Shown: piece after piece, positions 1-9,125 of the stretch
Layout: each line of letters opens with the position of its first letter
Numbering within the stretch: position 1 is the first letter of the stretch
Assembly (NCBI GenBank): GCA_044353165.1
Contig: JBILCM010000013.1
Span: forward strand, 1 to 45,648
Length of the DNA: 45,648 bases
Reading direction: 5' to 3'
From: JBILCM01 sp044353165
Lineage (GTDB): Bacteria > Bacillota > Bacilli > Paenibacillales > YIM-B00363
Made by a program: the position numbers and the translations under genes
Notes under the pieces: model-generated
Seen by the model: the letters and a program-made list of their open reading frames with translations, nothing else
What the model was told of the DNA's origin: nothing
Database searches by the model: none

Positions 1-10
1 ACATCAATTC

Positions 11-535
11 TCATTCAATGAGGCCCTCCATGAGGCGAATCGTAACTTTTCGCAGGTTGGTATCGACTGTAAGCACAACATCTGCAATATAAGGGATATA
101 AGCAAGCTTCCCAGTCGAGAGTTGCACTACCCAGACGTCATTGGCACCGGGACGTAGAATGCTGTCCACACGTCCGATCAATTCGCCTTGCTCCGTGAAA
201 ACTTCACAACCTATCACTTCATGGTAATAAAATTCGTGTGGTGCCAATCGCGCTTTTCGTTCGCCATCTACCTTCAAGGACCAACCCTTGTACTTCTCAA
301 CTTCATTAATGTCGTTAAACTCTTGAAATTTAATGATATAGACGTTCTTCTGTTGCCGTGCAGAAGCGACTGTGGTTAATATCCTCAATGAATCGTCACT
401 GGGGTGAGTCAACCAAAGTTCTCTACCTTGAACAAAACGTTCATTCGGAAAGTCAGTTTCGGGCCAAACCTTCACTTCGCCACGAATGCCATGTGTATTA
501 GCCACTTTCCCTACATTTAGCCATCTGGGTGTCAT
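11..535 (-). CDS. rimM: Ribosome maturation factor RimM
   Basis: 174 residues, the usual size for RimM, a factor that binds ribosomal protein S19 and helps process and assemble the 30S subunit head. The N-terminal RimM barrel opens with the family pattern VGKVANTHGIRGEVKV (residues 8-23); a PRC-barrel follows from about residue 100 (EFYYHEVIGCEVFTEQGELIG), ending near VVLTVDT. A GGAGGAT ribosome site sits just upstream of the ATG. It is the last complete gene of the ylxM-ffh-rpsP-khpA-rimM run; in Bacilli trmD normally follows, which would lie off the left edge. Confidence 0.96.
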   Translation of the reverse strand: MTPRWLNVGKVANTHGIRGEVKVWPETDFPNERFVQGRELWLTHPSDDSLRILTTVASARQQKNVYIIKFQEFNDINEVEKYKGWSLKVDGERKARLAPHEFYYHEVIGCEVFTEQGELIGRVDSILRPGANDVWVVQLSTGKLAYIPYIADVVLTVDTNLRKVTIRLMEGLIE

Positions 536-575
536 CTAAATCCTCCGCCTTACATCTTTACAGCACCAAAGGCAA

Positions 576-603
576 AAGGGTCAGGACAAGTGTCCTCACC
601 CTT
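576..603 (-). terminator. Intercistronic hairpin between khpA and rimM
   Basis: Arms of 13 bases (576-588 and 591-603) pair with a single C-C mismatch and a very tight loop. Read on the minus strand the stem is followed by TTTTGCCTTT. It lies 7 bases after the khpA stop and about 40 before rimM. It could be a weak terminator, attenuator or processing site that lowers rimM/trmD relative to rpsP. No coding sequence fits in this gap. Confidence 0.5.
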
Positions 604-610
604 AAGTTGA

Positions 611-844
611 TTACGTTGGTGCAATTTCAACAGCGATTCGCTTGCCATTCTTAGCGGAAGCCGATGCCACGATGGTGCGAACCGCTTTAATGATGCGACC
701 GCCTTTACCAATCACCTTGCCAACATCATCCGGATGTACACGGAGTTCATATAGAATGGATTCTTCATCCTCTACAACATCCACCTGCACATCATCTGGA
801 CGATCTACCAAGCCCCTAACTAGTGTTTGCACCAACTGTTCCAT
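611..844 (-). CDS. khpA: RNA-binding KH-domain protein KhpA (YlqC)
   Basis: A 77-residue protein made of one KH domain. The RNA-contacting GxxG loop is seen as GKGG in VGKVIGKGGRIIKAVRTI (about residues 42-59). KhpA binds RNA, works with KhpB/EloR in several Gram-positives and influences cell elongation and division. It sits between rpsP and rimM, as ylqC does in Bacillus subtilis, and has a GGAGG site close to its ATG. The next gene in B. subtilis, ylqD, is missing here; a hairpin occupies the gap instead. Confidence 0.95.
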   Translation of the reverse strand: MEQLVQTLVRGLVDRPDDVQVDVVEDEESILYELRVHPDDVGKVIGKGGRIIKAVRTIVASASAKNGKRIAVEIAPT

Positions 845-866
845 CCCGCACCTCCATACCGCATCG

Positions 867-1139
867 TTACTTCTGGAGCTTGGACTCGTGGAATTTCTTC
901 ATAATGCCTGCTTTGCTGAACAAATTACGAACGGTATCTGAAGCTTGTGCTCCATTCTGAAGCCATTTTAACGCTTTCTCTTCATCCAGTGTCACTTGTG
1001 CAGGTTGTTGTAATGGATTGTAAGTGCCAATTTCTTCAATGAAACGACCATCACGAGAAGAACGGGAATCCGAAACCACAACGCGATAGAAAGGAGCTTT
1101 GTGTGCGCCCATTCGCTTTAAACGAATACGTACTGCCAT
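867..1139 (-). CDS. rpsP: 30S ribosomal protein S16
   Basis: 90 residues, the normal length for bacterial S16, which binds 16S rRNA in the 30S body. It opens with the family signature MAVRIRLKRMGAHKAPFYR and continues with VVVSDSRSSRDGRFIEEIG. A strong AAAGGAGGTGA ribosome site precedes the ATG, as expected for a highly translated gene. It is downstream of ffh in the same direction and 22 bases upstream of khpA. Confidence 0.98.
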   Translation of the reverse strand: MAVRIRLKRMGAHKAPFYRVVVSDSRSSRDGRFIEEIGTYNPLQQPAQVTLDEEKALKWLQNGAQASDTVRNLFSKAGIMKKFHESKLQK

Positions 1140-1203
1140 GAAACATTCACCTCCTTTACAAAATCAACGGTTCACTTATATTACTTAGGGCATCTATGCA
1201 ACT

Positions 1204-2571
1204 TCAGAACGGAAATTTTCTGCCTTTCATCTTGGCAAAAGGGTTCATCATTTTATTGCCCTTACCGCCCATCATCCCTGAAAATTGTTTCATCATCTTT
1301 TTCATATCCTCAAATTGCTTCAAAAGTCGATTCACGTCCGTAACCGTAGTGCCGCTACCTGATGCAATTCGCTTTCGCCTGCTTGCGTTAATGATTTCGG
1401 GCTTTTGTTTTTCAGCCCTCGTCATTGACAAGACGATAGCTTCTACGCGAGTGAGTTGTTTGTTATCAATCTGTGCATTCTTTAACTGCTTCATATTCCC
1501 CATACCTGGAAGCATATCAAGAATATTCTCAAGCGGACCCATCTTCTTCAGTTGTTGCATCTGATCGAGGAAATCTTCTAACGTGAATTCTGCTTTGCGC
1601 AGCTTACGCTCCATCTCTTTAGCTTTGGATTCATCAATTGTGGCTTGTGCCTTCTCTATTAACGACATCATGTCGCCCATACCTAGTATGCGCGATGCCA
1701 TCCGTTCCGGGTGGAACGGCTCAAGTGCATCCAATTTCTCGCCCATGGCTGCAAATTTGATAGGTTTACCTGTGACAGCTTTGACTGAAATCGCTGCCCC
1801 GCCACGTGTATCTCCGTCAAGCTTGGTTAAGATCACACCTGAAAGATCGAGTTGTGAGTTAAAGTTCTCAGCAACATTCACTGCATCTTGCCCTGTCATC
1901 GCATCGACCACAAGCAATATTTCATCGGGTTTCGTTAACTCGCGAATACTATGTAACTCGCCCATCAAAGTCTCATCAATGTGTAAACGCCCTGCGGTAT
2001 CGATGATCACATAATCATTGTGATGTTCCTTCGCATGCAGGACAGCTTTCGTTGCAATATCTACAGGATTTGCGTCACTTCCTAGTGTAAAAACAGGCAC
2101 GGATATTTGTTCGCCGAGAACTTCCAATTGTTTAATCGCAGCTGGACGGTATACATCCGCTGCAACAAGCAACGGGCGATGATTTTGTTGCTTTAACAGT
2201 CTTGCGAGTTTACCTGAAGTGGTTGTTTTCCCTGCACCTTGCAATCCAACCATCATCAGGATCGTAGGTGGACGATTCGAGCGTGCAAGTTTCTGATGAG
2301 TTTCACCCATCAGTTCTGTCAACTGTTTGTTGACGATATTAACAACCGTCATTGCTGGATTGAATCCTTTCTCCAGCGTCTGTCCAACGGTCTGTTCTTT
2401 AATCTTGGCGATAAAATCCTTAACAACCTTAAAATTAACATCCGCTTCAAGCATTGCCAGTCGCACTTCTCGCAATGCATCGGATATATCATCTTCCGAT
2501 AGTTTACCTTTGCCCCGCAGCTTTCCAAATACGCCTTGCAGCCTGCTTGTCAATCCCTCGAATGGCGCCAT
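1204..2571 (-). CDS. ffh: Signal recognition particle GTPase Ffh
   Basis: 455-residue SRP54 homologue that binds signal peptides emerging from ribosomes together with the small SRP RNA and docks on FtsY at the membrane. Domains: N helical bundle (1-100), GTPase G domain with the P-loop GLQGAGKTTT (109-118), DTAGR, and the TKLDGDTRGG motif (about 250-260), then a methionine-rich M domain from about 300 (MLPGMGNMKQL, MMKQFSGMMGG near the C-terminus). The SRP RNA gene is not in this window. It follows ylxM closely, and the two are normally co-transcribed. Confidence 0.98.
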   Translation of the reverse strand: MAPFEGLTSRLQGVFGKLRGKGKLSEDDISDALREVRLAMLEADVNFKVVKDFIAKIKEQTVGQTLEKGFNPAMTVVNIVNKQLTELMGETHQKLARSNRPPTILMMVGLQGAGKTTTSGKLARLLKQQNHRPLLVAADVYRPAAIKQLEVLGEQISVPVFTLGSDANPVDIATKAVLHAKEHHNDYVIIDTAGRLHIDETLMGELHSIRELTKPDEILLVVDAMTGQDAVNVAENFNSQLDLSGVILTKLDGDTRGGAAISVKAVTGKPIKFAAMGEKLDALEPFHPERMASRILGMGDMMSLIEKAQATIDESKAKEMERKLRKAEFTLEDFLDQMQQLKKMGPLENILDMLPGMGNMKQLKNAQIDNKQLTRVEAIVLSMTRAEKQKPEIINASRRKRIASGSGTTVTDVNRLLKQFEDMKKMMKQFSGMMGGKGNKMMNPFAKMKGRKFPF

Positions 2572-2600
2572 CCATACCCACCCCCTTAAAGAAACTTACA

Positions 2601-2951
2601 TTAAAATTCAGAAATCAGATTGTCTACCATCCTTAGAAGATCATCCGCTTCCGATATATGGCTAAGTTTATGCCGAATCCCTGCAGCCAGTTGATGCCGG
2701 CGTTCGTGTTTAGCCAATAATTGCAACTTGCCTTCATAAGCTTCAAGCACGTTCTCCGCTCGTTTAATATGCTCATAGATCGCTTGACGAGACACGGCAT
2801 ATTGCTCTGCTATTTCACCCAATGAGTAATCATCATGAAAATAATATGTAAGGAACATGTGTTGCTTTTCAGTCAGTAACGGTCCATAGAAATCAAACAA
2901 CAAATTGATGCGGTTCGTCTTTGCCAACACATCGTTAGCTTGTTGCGCCAT
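2601..2951 (-). CDS. ylxM: SRP-associated helix-turn-helix protein YlxM
   Basis: 116 residues if started at the ATG, where a GGAGG lies 8 bases upstream; a TTG two codons earlier (2957) is too close to that site. YlxM is a sigma-70 region-4-like helix-turn-helix protein (YFHDDYSLGEIAEQYAVSRQ, then AIYEHIKRAE) shown in streptococci to bind SRP and modulate Ffh/FtsY GTPase activity. Here it heads the ffh-rpsP-khpA-rimM run under a consensus promoter. In most Bacilli it directly follows ftsY, but here a plus-strand bioA-type gene separates the two. Confidence 0.93.
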   Translation of the reverse strand: MAQQANDVLAKTNRINLLFDFYGPLLTEKQHMFLTYYFHDDYSLGEIAEQYAVSRQAIYEHIKRAENVLEAYEGKLQLLAKHERRHQLAAGIRHKLSHISEADDLLRMVDNLISEF

Positions 2952-3007
2952 CCGCAAAACCTCCGCTTACTGCTGTCAAGTAAATAATCTTTACAGTAAC
3001 AAGTATT

Positions 3008-3036
3008 AGTGTATCCCACCTGTCGAACGTTGTCAA
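3008..3036 (-). promoter_or_regulatory. Sigma-A promoter of the ylxM-ffh-rpsP-khpA-rimM operon
   Basis: On the minus strand, TTGACA (3031-3036) and TACACT (3008-3013) are separated by exactly 17 bases. The predicted start is about 50 bases upstream of ylxM. Because bioA separates ftsY from ylxM, this operon needs its own promoter, and this is the best match in the gap. Confidence 0.75.
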
Positions 3037-3050
3037 GGTATTGACCTTGA
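3033..3050. repeat. Inverted repeat overlapping the ylxM -35 box
   Basis: Perfect seven-base arms TCAAGGT/ACCTTGA flank a four-base centre ATTG. The left arm overlaps the -35 element of the ylxM promoter, and the repeat sits in the divergent region shared with the bioA-type gene, so it is placed where an operator could affect either gene. It does not match the BirA operator pattern I know from Firmicutes. It may be chance. Confidence 0.35.
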
Positions 3051-3114
3051 AACATCCTCACTTGCCGCTGATTTAGGTTTAGGTTATTGTTTACTATTGG
3101 AGAGGAGAATGAGA

Positions 3115-4473
3115 ATGCAACGCCACGAACACGACAATCTAATTGAAATGAGCAAGCAACGGTTATGGCTCCCTTTTACACAAATGAAAGATTATGATCG
3201 AAATCCGCTCATTATTGAACGCGGCGAGGGAGTATACGTTTATGACTCGCAAGGGCGTAAGTACTATGACGCCTTCTCTTCAGTTTGGCTGAATGTGCAT
3301 GGTCATCGCAAATGGGAGCTCGATGAAGCCATCCGTAGACAGCTTGACTCGATAGCTCACTCCACCTTGTTGGGGATGACGAATGTTCCAGCCACATTAC
3401 TAGCAGATCAACTTGTGCAACTGGCGCCGCAAGGGCTAACGCGCGTGTTTTATTCTGACAGTGGAGCCGAAGCCGTTGAAATCGCGTTGAAGATTGCATT
3501 TCAATATTGGCGAAACATAGGCAGAAACGAGAAAGGTCAATTTGTGACCATGCGTGGCGGATACCATGGCGACACGATCGGTGCAATCAGTGTCGGAAAC
3601 ATTGATATTTATCATAAAATGTATAGTTCATTATTGTTTAACAGTTTAAAGACGCCTTACCCTTATGTTTACCGGCATCCTTCAGGGGATGCGAATGTCT
3701 GCAAAGAAGAATGCCTCAACGCACTGGAATCACTCTTTGCAGAGCGTTCACATGAGATTGCTGCGATTATTGTGGAGTCAATGATGCAAGGTGCGAATGG
3801 CATGTTGGTCATGCCAGCTGGATTTTTCAAGGAAGTTGAGCGTTTGTGTCGAAAATACGAGGTTTTGTTGATCGTCGATGAAGTGGCTACAGGATTTGGG
3901 CGCACAGGAGCAATGTTCGCTTGCGAACATGAGGGTGTCACACCAGACATCATGACAATTGCTAAAGGTATAACCGGTGGATACTTACCCATTGCGGCCA
4001 CAATGACATCTGAGACGATCTATCAAGCGTTCTATGCGGATTACACAAATCTTAAGACATTATTTCATGGACACTCCTATACGGGGAACCCCTTAGGATG
4101 TGCTGTTGCGTTGGCAAATCTTGAGTTGTTCAAATCTGAGAATCTGATTTCCCATGTGCGTGAGAAAAGCTCTTGGCTACAAGAAGCGATGCAAGACTGG
4201 ATTGAACTTCCCCATGTCGGCGATATTCGCCAAATGGGTTTCATGATTGGGATTGAACTGGTTGCTGATCAAATTACGAAAAAACCGTTCGAATGGGCGA
4301 AGCGCACGGGATATCACACGACCTTGCGAATGCGTGAACTCGGGCTTTTGACACGACCGTTGGGCGATGTGATTGTGTTCATGCCGCCACTCGCTAGCAC
4401 CCAAGCCGAACTTAAGGGTATGCTGGAAATTATGAAACAAGCGATATCTGAAGTGACCCCAATGAATAAATAA
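3115..4473 (+). CDS. bioA: 8-amino-7-oxononanoate aminotransferase, BioK/BioA type (DAPA synthase)
   Basis: Class-III PLP aminotransferase of biotin synthesis that converts 8-amino-7-oxononanoate to 7,8-diaminononanoate. The sequence follows the B. subtilis enzyme closely by memory: LWLPFTQMKDYD at the N-terminus, VFYSDSGAEA, IVDEVATGFGRTG, the PLP-lysine in IAKGITGGYLP (about Lys284), FHGHSYTGNPLGCA and LTRPLGDV. The B. subtilis enzyme uses lysine rather than S-adenosylmethionine as amino donor, so the same donor is plausible here. AGGAG lies 7 bases before ATG 3115; ATG 3109 is an alternative start. No other bio gene is visible. It runs against its neighbours and ends 20 bases from the ftsY stop without a clear terminator. 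Confidence 0.93.
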   Translation: MQRHEHDNLIEMSKQRLWLPFTQMKDYDRNPLIIERGEGVYVYDSQGRKYYDAFSSVWLNVHGHRKWELDEAIRRQLDSIAHSTLLGMTNVPATLLADQLVQLAPQGLTRVFYSDSGAEAVEIALKIAFQYWRNIGRNEKGQFVTMRGGYHGDTIGAISVGNIDIYHKMYSSLLFNSLKTPYPYVYRHPSGDANVCKEECLNALESLFAERSHEIAAIIVESMMQGANGMLVMPAGFFKEVERLCRKYEVLLIVDEVATGFGRTGAMFACEHEGVTPDIMTIAKGITGGYLPIAATMTSETIYQAFYADYTNLKTLFHGHSYTGNPLGCAVALANLELFKSENLISHVREKSSWLQEAMQDWIELPHVGDIRQMGFMIGIELVADQITKKPFEWAKRTGYHTTLRMRELGLLTRPLGDVIVFMPPLASTQAELKGMLEIMKQAISEVTPMNK

Positions 4474-4493
4474 AAGTTACAGCTTCAACATCG

Positions 4494-5486
4494 TTACTGT
4501 TGACTTTCTTGTTCCATTGCGCCAAAAAATAAAGCATGTACAAACTGTTCGGCATCGAAGGGTTGCAAATCATCAATTTTTTCACCGAGTCCGACAAACT
4601 TAACAGGCAATTGCAGATTTTGACGAATGGCGATCACAATTCCACCTTTCGCTGTGCCATCAAGTTTTGTAAGCACAAGACCTGTAACACCTGTCTTCTC
4701 CCCAAACAATTTCGCTTGCTGCAATGCATTCTGACCGGTTGTTGCATCAAGAACAAGGAGAACCTCATGCGGAGCATCAGGCACTTCACGCCGGATAACT
4801 CGGAAAATCTTGTTTAGTTCTTCCATCAGATTGACTTTGTTCTGTAAACGACCGGCGGTATCACAGATCAACACATCAATCTGACGTTGTTTGGCGGCTT
4901 GTAACGCATCAAATATGACCGCAGCCGGATCCGCACCAGACGTCTGCCGAATTACTTCAACACCTGCACGCTGACCCCACACTTCAAGTTGCTCAATTGC
5001 CGCGGCACGGAACGTATCCCCAGCAGCAAGCAAAACAGACTTGCCTGTGGATTGTAATCGATGGGCTAACTTTCCAATCGTTGTTGTTTTACCTACCCCG
5101 TTGACTCCGACGATCAAAATAACAGTTAGCCCTTGTTTTGCGAGCCGCAACTCTGTTTCCTGTTCTTGTCCGCCTCGAAGCAATCCAACCAAACGCTCAG
5201 ACAAAATTGGGCGTAATTCAGCAGGATGTTCAATCTTACGAGATCGGACCGTCTGGCGTAATTCATCAATGATCGAAACCACCGTATTTACGCCAACGTC
5301 AGCTCCAATAAGAATTTCTTCAAGTTCTTCGTAGAATGCCTCATCGATCTTTTGGCGACGTTGAAACAAATCTTCGATCTTGCCGATGAACGCCTCGCGT
5401 GTTCGGGTTAATCCCGTTTTAAACTTGCTAGTTACTGCTTCTGTCTTTGCAGCAATTCGATCTCGCAACCGTCTAAAAAAACTCAT
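4494..5486 (-). CDS. ftsY: SRP receptor GTPase FtsY
   Basis: 330-residue receptor that docks the SRP-ribosome complex at the membrane. A short basic N-terminus (FFRRLRDRIAAKTEAV) replaces the long acidic A domain of enterobacteria, as usual in Bacilli. N domain to about residue 110, then the G domain with P-loop GVNGVGKTTTIGK (127-139), DTFRAAA, DTAGR, LDATTGQNA and TKLDGTAKGG. The ATG at 5486 has GGAGG 5 bases upstream, so the GTG one codon earlier is not used. It follows smc with a 27-base gap, as in B. subtilis. Confidence 0.97.
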   Translation of the reverse strand: MSFFRRLRDRIAAKTEAVTSKFKTGLTRTREAFIGKIEDLFQRRQKIDEAFYEELEEILIGADVGVNTVVSIIDELRQTVRSRKIEHPAELRPILSERLVGLLRGGQEQETELRLAKQGLTVILIVGVNGVGKTTTIGKLAHRLQSTGKSVLLAAGDTFRAAAIEQLEVWGQRAGVEVIRQTSGADPAAVIFDALQAAKQRQIDVLICDTAGRLQNKVNLMEELNKIFRVIRREVPDAPHEVLLVLDATTGQNALQQAKLFGEKTGVTGLVLTKLDGTAKGGIVIAIRQNLQLPVKFVGLGEKIDDLQPFDAEQFVHALFFGAMEQESQQ

Positions 5487-5513
5487 CACAGCCTCCTAAG
5501 AGTCTACTAAAAA

Positions 5514-8500
5514 TTATGCCGTCAAAGGTTCTTCGTCTTGGTCCAAACGCACGGACACCAGCTTGGAAACTCCGCCCTCTTCCATCGTCACTCCATAGAG
5601 AACATCTGCCTCTTCCATTGTTCCTTTACGATGCGTAACAACAATGAATTGCGTGTCCATCGAGAATTCACGTAGATATTGAGCAAATCGGATCACGTTC
5701 GCTTCATCTAGAGCTGCTTCCACTTCATCAAGCACACAGAACGGAACAGGCTTCACACGCAGAATAGCAAAAAGAATGGCGATAGCTGTCAATGCACGTT
5801 CTCCACCTGAAAGAAGTTGCAAATTTTGCTGTTTTTTGCCAGGTGGTTGTGCAATAATTTCGATCCCTGTTTCTAACAGATTCGTCGGGTCTGATAAAAT
5901 CATATCTGCACGCCCGCCTCCAAACAACCTCTTGAACACATCGGCAAATTGCTCACGAATGGACTCGAACGATTGAAGAAACCTCTTGGACATTTCTTGT
6001 TCAATTTCTTTGATCACACCATAAAGTTTTGTTTTTGCTTCAATCAGATCGTTCTTCTGTCCTGTAAGAAATTCAAACCTCTCGGTGATGCGCTCATATT
6101 CCTCAATTGCACCGAGATTTACATCACCGAGAGCCGAGATTTTGCGTTTGTTCTCCCTGACCTCTGCTTGCGTCGCCGGGACATCGCGAGGAATTTCATA
6201 TCTTTCTTTTGCTAATTCATAACTCATCTCATATTCTTCTGCCAATTTATGAAGCAGGTTTTCCAACTCGACATCAAGTCGATTGAGGCGAATCTCCGTT
6301 TGTTTCGCTTGTTCTTCAATCCAACGAAGCCGTGTGCGCTCTTCTCGTGTGGCGCTCTCTTCGCGATCCAACGCCTGTTGAGATTGTGTTCGCTCCGCTC
6401 GTTTAAAATCCAACAATTCGGATGTGCGATTTTTGACAATGCGCAGTTCATTCACCTGTTCCACAAAGGAAGAAGCTTCCTTCTCAAACAACGATAATTC
6501 CTCCATCAAACGTTCGATAGATGACACGATTACGCTTCGTTCTTGTTCAAGTATATCCCGTTCAGCTTGGTTTCGTACAAGTTGGTCTGTGAGCGCCTGT
6601 TTATCTTGTGTCGTTGCAGCGGCACTCACCTTCCAATTCGTCAACTGCTGTTGTTGCTCTTCTTTGGCCGATTGTGCTTCGTGACGACGTAATGAAGCTG
6701 CTTGAATCGACTCGATGAGCGCCTGTTCCGTCTCTTCAAGACTTGTTATTCGCGAATAAATCTCATCTCGTTGTTGTGATTCCTGATCGCGTTGTTGCGT
6801 CAGTTCAATGAACTCCGATTCGATAAGCAACAGTTTATCACGGAATTGATTAAGTTCTGTCTCTACACGATTTAACACTGCACGCGACTCTGTTTCTTGA
6901 CGTCGCTTGTTCTCACCAGCTTCACGGCAACGTTCCAACTGACGCTGCGATTCAGCAAGCTTCGAACGAATCGACTGTGTATGATCCCGCAATTGGCTGA
7001 CTTGGGATTCTGCGGATACCATCTCATGTGTTAATTGTTCAATTTGACGCTGGCGGCCCAATAAAGAAACATTCTTCTTCTGCAGGCTTCCCCCAGTCAT
7101 TGAGCCCCCCGTGTTTATAATATCTCCGTCAGGTGTAACGATTCTGTATCGATATTGCAATTTGGCGGCGATCCGATTGGCTTGTTCCAACGTATCGGCA
7201 ATAACGACGTTACCTAACAAGTTGCCAACGATTGCACTGTACTTCTGTTCATATTTAATCAGATCGGCAGCAATCCCACGGAACCCAGCAAGCCCAACGA
7301 TATGTCGTTGCTCAACCTCCGGAATCAATCTTGGTTTCATGATATTGAGCGGCAAAAGCGTAGCTCGTCCAAGTTGTCGGCTATGCAAATATTGGATGGC
7401 TTCGCGCGCGCTTGTTTCGTTGTCCGCAATGATATGTTGTAACGAAGCACCTAGTGCTGTCTCAATTGCGACTTCAAATTCACCAGGCACTCGAATCGTC
7501 TCAGCTACGGTTCCATGAATGCCGTGAAGCGTCTGTTTTTGGTGTGCTTTCATCACTTCCCGAACGCCTTGCGCAAATCCATCATAATCATCTTGGAGCT
7601 CTTGAATGGTTAACTTGCGTGAACGAAGCGACTCTATTTTTTGCTCCCATTTGCGCACGGTGCTTAGCGCCTCTTCAAGATAACTCTGTTGCTCATGAAT
7701 ATGTTGGCCAATTTCAATAAAGCGGTTACGCTCTAAATCAATTTCTTGTTTTAGCATTGCCAAAGCGCCTGAGGATTGAATATGTTGCGTTTCTAACTCG
7801 GTGATGTGCCCAGTCGATTTGTCCTTTTCTTCTTCAAGTTTATACATTCGGCGTTCATTCTGTTCAGCCTGAACACCCATATATTTAAGTTCATTCCTTG
7901 ATGAGGCTAACCCATTGCGAATGTCCAACAATTCATTCTTCAATTGATCTTCCGTTGCACTGTTAGCGTGGTCTAGACCGTTAGACAATCGTTGGTCCTC
8001 TTCGAGAATCGCGGCATGGAGTGTTTCCAATGCAACCGAAAGTTGATCTATACGTCGTGCGACATCGTTAGCTTCTTGATTACGCTCTGCAATTTTATGA
8101 TCCATCGCTTGTTTTGACAGTTGTAAGGAATGTAAATTTTCTTCCCCGTTTTTACGGCGTTCCTTGATCACTTCGCCTGCGCTGATCTTCTTTTCGAGTT
8201 CCTCAATTGTAGATAACAATTGCCTTTGCAGTGCTTCGATTTCTTCTTCAAGCTTACGCATTGCAAGTCGGTTGACTTCTAAGTTCGCGTCATGCGCTGA
8301 AACGATGACCAAGAGAGTCAATTCTTCATTCTTTAGCGACTCAAGCGCCGCTTTCGCTTCTGTCCATGACTTATACAGTTCCGTAATATGATGTACGTAA
8401 AGTGAAATCTCAATCGATTTTAGATGTTCCTTCAGTTGCTTATAGGTTTTCGCTTTCTCCGATTGTGCCGCCAAGGGTTCCAACTGATCTTCTAGTTCTG

Positions 8501-9086
8501 TAGTAAGGTCGTGGATGCGCAATAAATTTTGCTCTGTTTCTTCCAAACGTTTTTGTGCTTCCCGCTTCCTTGATTTAAACTTTACAATTCCAGACGCTTC
8601 TTCAAAAATACCACGACGATCCTCAGAACGAGAGCTTAAAATTTCGTCAATTCGCCCTTGTCCGATGATCGAATACGCTTCTCTACCAATTCCTGTATCC
8701 ATAAATAATTCCGTAATGTCTTTAAGACGGCAAGCTTGTTTGTTAATAAAATATTCACTTTCGCCACTGCGATGCAACCTTCGAGTTACGGTTACTTCGC
8801 TGAAATCAAGTGACAATGCATGATCTGCATTGTCAAGTGTCAAAGATACATCTGCGTAATTCACAGCTTTGCGGGTGTCACTGCCAGCAAAAATGATGTC
8901 TTGCATATTCCCACCGCGCAAACTTTTGGCGCTCTGTTCCCCGAGAACCCATCGGATAGAGTCAGAAATGTTGCTTTTTCCACTGCCGTTGGGTCCAACT
9001 ACGCCAGTGATCCCGGTGACAAATTCAAGTTCTGTTCGATCGGCGAATGATTTGAATCCTGACAGTTCTAGTCTTTTAAGAAACAA
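5514..9086 (-). CDS. smc: Chromosome partition protein SMC
   Basis: 1190-residue condensin ATPase, full length for the family, which dimerises and with ScpAB organises and segregates the chromosome. The N-terminal head has the Walker A GPNGSGKSN (31-39). Two long coiled coils flank a hinge at about 510-680 with GSMTGGS. The C-terminal head carries the signature LSGGERALTAIAILFA and Walker B CVLDEVEAALDEAN. It starts at TTG with GGGGTG 8 bases upstream; MFLKRLELSGFKSFA matches the family start. Genes for ScpA and ScpB are not in the window. It follows rnc and precedes ftsY. Confidence 0.98.
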   Translation of the reverse strand: MFLKRLELSGFKSFADRTELEFVTGITGVVGPNGSGKSNISDSIRWVLGEQSAKSLRGGNMQDIIFAGSDTRKAVNYADVSLTLDNADHALSLDFSEVTVTRRLHRSGESEYFINKQACRLKDITELFMDTGIGREAYSIIGQGRIDEILSSRSEDRRGIFEEASGIVKFKSRKREAQKRLEETEQNLLRIHDLTTELEDQLEPLAAQSEKAKTYKQLKEHLKSIEISLYVHHITELYKSWTEAKAALESLKNEELTLLVIVSAHDANLEVNRLAMRKLEEEIEALQRQLLSTIEELEKKISAGEVIKERRKNGEENLHSLQLSKQAMDHKIAERNQEANDVARRIDQLSVALETLHAAILEEDQRLSNGLDHANSATEDQLKNELLDIRNGLASSRNELKYMGVQAEQNERRMYKLEEEKDKSTGHITELETQHIQSSGALAMLKQEIDLERNRFIEIGQHIHEQQSYLEEALSTVRKWEQKIESLRSRKLTIQELQDDYDGFAQGVREVMKAHQKQTLHGIHGTVAETIRVPGEFEVAIETALGASLQHIIADNETSAREAIQYLHSRQLGRATLLPLNIMKPRLIPEVEQRHIVGLAGFRGIAADLIKYEQKYSAIVGNLLGNVVIADTLEQANRIAAKLQYRYRIVTPDGDIINTGGSMTGGSLQKKNVSLLGRQRQIEQLTHEMVSAESQVSQLRDHTQSIRSKLAESQRQLERCREAGENKRRQETESRAVLNRVETELNQFRDKLLLIESEFIELTQQRDQESQQRDEIYSRITSLEETEQALIESIQAASLRRHEAQSAKEEQQQQLTNWKVSAAATTQDKQALTDQLVRNQAERDILEQERSVIVSSIERLMEELSLFEKEASSFVEQVNELRIVKNRTSELLDFKRAERTQSQQALDREESATREERTRLRWIEEQAKQTEIRLNRLDVELENLLHKLAEEYEMSYELAKERYEIPRDVPATQAEVRENKRKISALGDVNLGAIEEYERITERFEFLTGQKNDLIEAKTKLYGVIKEIEQEMSKRFLQSFESIREQFADVFKRLFGGGRADMILSDPTNLLETGIEIIAQPPGKKQQNLQLLSGGERALTAIAILFAILRVKPVPFCVLDEVEAALDEANVIRFAQYLREFSMDTQFIVVTHRKGTMEEADVLYGVTMEEGGVSKLVSVRLDQDEEPLTA

Positions 9087-9125
9087 GCCTATTTCACCCC
9101 AGTTTTTAATTACACCAGAAAACTT

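Noticed and set aside
2973..2978. A second TTGACA on the minus strand just before ylxM.
   Set aside because: It lies too close to the ribosome site; no -10 can fit before the start codon.
3062..3090. TTGCCG-N17-TATTGT as a promoter for the bioA-type gene.
   Set aside because: Both boxes match only four of six, and transcription would begin almost on the ribosome site.
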